Source: Galeruca laticollis
Taxonomy: Eukaryota > Arthropoda > Insecta > Coleoptera > Chrysomelidae
Reading direction: 5' to 3'
DNA length: 64,000 nucleotides
Assembly: GCA_963921935.1 (NCBI GenBank)
Contig: OY998175.1
Location: 171,651,262 to 171,715,261, forward strand
Below, in pieces: positions 60,430 through 64,000 of the stretch. How positions within the stretch are numbered: position 1 is the stretch's first letter; every line of letters starts with the position of its first letter. A program made the position numbers and the translations under genes. The notes beneath the pieces were generated by a model that saw nothing but the letters and a program-made list of their open reading frames with translations, made no database searches and had not been told where the DNA came from.

Positions 60430-63040
60430 TATACCTTAATCGCTGGAAGGCTCGATAAGTTTTTGAAGTTACAGAGACAATTGACAAATTGACAATTGAC
60501 CTTCTGACACTCCCGTTTTCGAGGTATCGTGGAGGTATCTTACACGTTCTGTGGTGTAGAGTATTGATTTTTATCAAGCATCAAAAAGAATTAGCGTTAT
60601 ATTCAGTATTTCAATAATTGTTTATAATGGTGTTTAAGATCCGTAGCAAAAGTATTTGCTAATGTGGGTGATTGATTAGGTATGTAAAATCTTTCAAACA
60701 TTCTTTTTCATAACTAACTCGTCCGGTTTATTTTAGAGCACCATAAATACGTCTTCCGCCTATTAGTGATAGTTCCAGAAATTCTAAAGGTATGTATCTT
60801 CATAATACATTATGTATGCCTCAAAAAATAATTATTACAATAAACAGATATTTTTACTTGAAATAACACAAATAACTATTAATGCTTCATGCTTATTGAT
60901 TTAATTGACATAACTGACTAAATTGGTAATTTATTATTCCTTATACATATCAAATACTATATTATGTGTACTTTTTTCATTGCACTTTGAAAATATTTAT
61001 ATAAAGTATATTACAATATATTTTATTAGTAATCATACTAATATTTAAAATGTGAACTCTATTTAGTAGAATAAAGTTATGACAAGTTCCATATGAACTT
61101 ATGATCCATCCAATTTACTTACCAGGATCAGGATTGATTACGTACAATTACTATGTGGTTTCAATGCAATCTAGTCAAAAGTTACCTTTATTTTGTACAT
61201 TAAGACATGACATGTTTTTCAGTGTTGGAATATGGTAGGTAATATTAATTGCCTGCCAGAGTTTATGTTTCATATCATATCTGTTTTTTATTGCAATATT
61301 TTGCTGATAATTTTATCTCATATTGGTAAGAAAATAATCAATCGCCTTTTACTAAAGATAGTGTTTAATAGACAAGTAAAAATCTTATAATTAAGTGTGT
61401 TCTTAATTTTGTTGGTCCTTCCTCCTGACGATTTTAAAATTTACATATCTTGAAATGTTATATAAAACCCGTTCTGGATGTAAGGGAGAGTCTGATAGAT
61501 GTGATACTATGTAAGTATTACTATTTCTAGATGTTTTTTCCTCAACATTAGATATTGAACTTATATACATTATTTTTTTAAGTATAAATATATTTATTAT
61601 GAGTATATAACAATTAATGCAAAAATAAAACCACAACCGTATAATTTTATTTATAATAGATTTTTGCTATACTTGAAGTTCTTTCTGAAATGAAGTGTGA
61701 ATATTTTTCTTTACGCAAATTATAATAATTTCTATATAAACTAATTGCTGGAGAAAATGCATCAATTACAACTGAATTGATTTTAATGAAGAAATGATAG
61801 ATCATATCTGTTCTACCATTGGAAACAATGTGTACCCCAATTATTATGGTTGTAGATCAGTAGTTATTCAATGTAGGATTGACACAGAATACTGAAGGTA
61901 TTTTTACATCAAAAATTGTCTTAACTAATTTCTTTGTTAATATGTCCATTTAACTCTGACCAATAATGGGGGTTTCTTCATTTATTATAAAATCTTATAT
62001 ATGAAAGTTCATATAATACTGAACACGGCATATTTTTTTCATTAAAATGCATTGAAGTTTATTAGAAATAAGTTGATTAAATTGTATGTTGACGTCACTA
62101 AGGGTTTATTGGGTGTCAAAGCAATTCGGTTGTATTCTGGGACAGCTGAAGTCATTCCGTAAAGAAGAACACTATGCTTTGGTAAACATCAGACAACTAT
62201 CATAAGTAAACATAACCAAATCCGCTTTTAGTGATTTTTCAAGCAAGTTTCAAGTTAGGTAGTTTCTGCAGAATGTATCTGTATCTTTGATTACAAAACT
62301 AAAATTCCCATAAATGACGTCACTAATGGACACTGCAAAATTTGAGTGTACTTTAATATTTTGCATTTTAAAACATAATTTTTCATTTTACAACACAATG
62401 TTAAGTTCTGCTATTCACTGAGAATGCTTATTACACCATAGTAAACCGTATTTACTAGCTAAATTTGTGACTTATTGAAGTTTCACAATCCCCCATTGAA
62501 TTTTATTCATATTTTAAAAACTATTGTAAGCTGATTTTTAAAATTTGACAAATTGTTGAATTTTCTTCAAAATATATTAAGTATACATTTTATACATACA
62601 TATATATTGTTTAAAAACATTTTTACATTTTTTTTGGTGCTATTAGGGCCATTGATTGTAAAACAATTGTAATCTATTTTAGTATGCTTAGAATATTGAG
62701 TATTCATTGGCATCTGATATTGTCGTGGATTTAGGAATGCTTCTTATGAATATTTTTTATATTTGATATAAAAAGTAGATATAATTACAGGGGTCTGTTT
62801 TTTAAAAAAAGTTCATTTAGTCCTTACATCAAAATATCTCCAAGAGATTTGAAGTAAATTGCCAAATTCAAGTTTAGTATAAACTTGAGATTATGAGATA
62901 TGCGTATTCATACAAAACTAAATTTGTTTTACTATGTGAGTTGTCCGCAACACTGTTAAAGTAGCTATTAACAAACTAATATGTTTTATGTCAACTTTTT
63001 AGGTTGAGTTGTATTGAGTGTATAATTTAAAAAATTGCAA
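60430..63040. other. No gene recognised
   Basis: About 2.6 kb of AT-rich sequence with only short ORFs lacking motifs. Confidence 0.45.
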
Positions 63041-63043
63041 AAC

Positions 63044-63067
63044 GCTTTCGACTTTCGTCATCATCAG
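63044..63067 (-). ncRNA. Hammerhead-ribozyme-like core (Penelope-type terminal remnant)
   Basis: On the minus strand CTGATGA (63067-63061) is followed by a stem GAC-GAAA-GTC and then GAAAGC (63049-63044), a good hammerhead core with a paired stem II. Neighbouring sequence (63090-63135) is a dispersed repeat also present at 7.0 kb. Stems I and III were not resolved. Confidence 0.5.
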
Positions 63068-63139
63068 TTCAAGTCGATATTCAATATTATGTAAAGGAAA
63101 AACGGCGATTTAAGCCGATATGATGTTATTATAGGTATT

Positions 63140-64000
63140 AGGTATATATACTTTTATAAGTATATTATTGATCGGCGGTGGCGAGCGCCACCAAGTCAAA
63201 TAGAAAATACAGACATTTTGGCCTAACCGATTTTTGTAGCGAGTTTGGAACGGGGGGTGATTTTGGCATCAGGGAACACCAAAACGAAAAACTGCATTGA
63301 AATTTTTCCGAAGCCGTGTCATGCTACCCTCTACAATAGCCCTATTTCATTCCGAAATAAGCCTAAAAATTGAGAAATCTGATTGGCTGACAGCTGTGTG
63401 TAATTATTTTGCACACGGGTCGATGATTATCGATGTATCTCTGGCATTTTGAGTTTGACTTTTGAACTGTTAGCAAGTGAAAGAGCGAATTGGAGAGAAT
63501 TATTGAATTTTCTGTAATTGTGAGTATGATATGCATAAAATTCAAAACTTTGTGTATCAACTAAGGAACATAAAATGATCAACAACGGTCTTGAAGCACC
63601 AGTTTATTTTTAAAATTGTAGTAACCTTACCATAAACTTTAATTAATAAAATAAATACTAACTCTGCTTTTTTTTGTGCGCCTCGGAAAAATATCGTGTA
63701 CAACATGTATTGAAAATTCAATTTCACACTCGTTTTCTTAAGCCACTCGTGGCTCAATTCTGTAAACTCGTGTGAATTTTTCATTTTCAACACTTGTTAT
63801 ACAATATACTATTCATTATTTGACAAGAACTTAACATTTTGTTCAGTATACTCGTACTTAGAAAGATTCATTTCAGTTAATTAAGCTTCTATTCCAATAA
63901 ATAACAATAATAATTATTTGATAGAATTTTTTTATCATGGGATCGGTATGTATATTTATCAATTTTAAGTTTTAAGGAAATTGTAATTACATTATCCAAA
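63140..64000. other. No gene recognised
   Basis: Holds a GGTGGCG/CGCCACC palindrome (63175-63192) without flanking duplication; otherwise nothing assignable. Confidence 0.4.

Noticed and set aside
63175..63192. GGTGGCG/CGCCACC palindrome as a scar
   Set aside because: No flanking duplication.

Overview
The window is A+T-rich animal DNA, most likely from an insect. The evidence is intron-bearing genes with GT-AG junctions, TA microsatellites, and a dense mix of transposon families typical of arthropods (Penelope-like, I-clade and Jockey/CR1-like non-LTR, Harbinger, MULE, mariner-like, THAP-bearing DNA elements, MITEs). Species is not determinable by eye. The only clear conserved host gene is a two-exon mitochondrial monothiol glutaredoxin (GLRX5-type) at 21.45-22.01 kb, minus strand.

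Layout. 0.3-2.4 kb: remnant of a viral-like element (phospholipase A2-like protein and a small membrane protein). 2.8-9.5 kb: a pair of related 0.7-0.8 kb TIR elements with 8-bp target duplications, a fold-back element, and BED-finger and nuclease-like fossils. 10.2-14.9 kb: broken non-LTR fragments, a MITE and a mariner-like fragment. 14.9-18.7 kb: two head-to-head Penelope-like copies, one nearly full length with a GIY-YIG end and a hammerhead-like motif. 18.8-21.0 kb: a Jockey-like fossil with an internal tandem duplication. 24.05-27.06 kb: a 300-bp dimeric tandem array lying directly downstream of a minus-strand eight-exon gene (27.1-30.8 kb) that encodes a Mutator-like domain plus a YqaJ-type nuclease with an intact 930-residue spliced reading frame. 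35.3-38.4 kb: an apparently intact Harbinger transposon with both of its genes. 38.5-39.9 kb: THAP pseudogene. 41.1-43.8 kb: MULE transposase gene with zinc fingers. 44.7-59.6 kb: a tandem pair of THAP-bearing TIR elements loaded with nested insertions. 59.6-64 kb: no gene recognised.

The most unusual signal runs across the window: at least twelve 15-29 bp inserts, nearly all clear palindromes, each flanked by a direct duplication that is a perfect 8 bp in ten cases. Four have a matching empty site in a paralogous repeat inside this same window. Two share their arm sequence, CACGGACTTA, with the termini of a 3.7-kb element (48821-52536) that itself carries an 8-bp duplication. They look like excision scars that keep both terminal-repeat tips, as described for P-superfamily elements, whose 17-nt staggered cuts leave terminal-repeat remnants. 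The second unusual signal is that every unit of the 24-27 kb array is an exon-like cassette with splice signals, homologous to the last exon of the adjacent YqaJ gene.

All splice junctions and reading frames were worked out by eye; family assignments rest on recognised motifs, not database searches.
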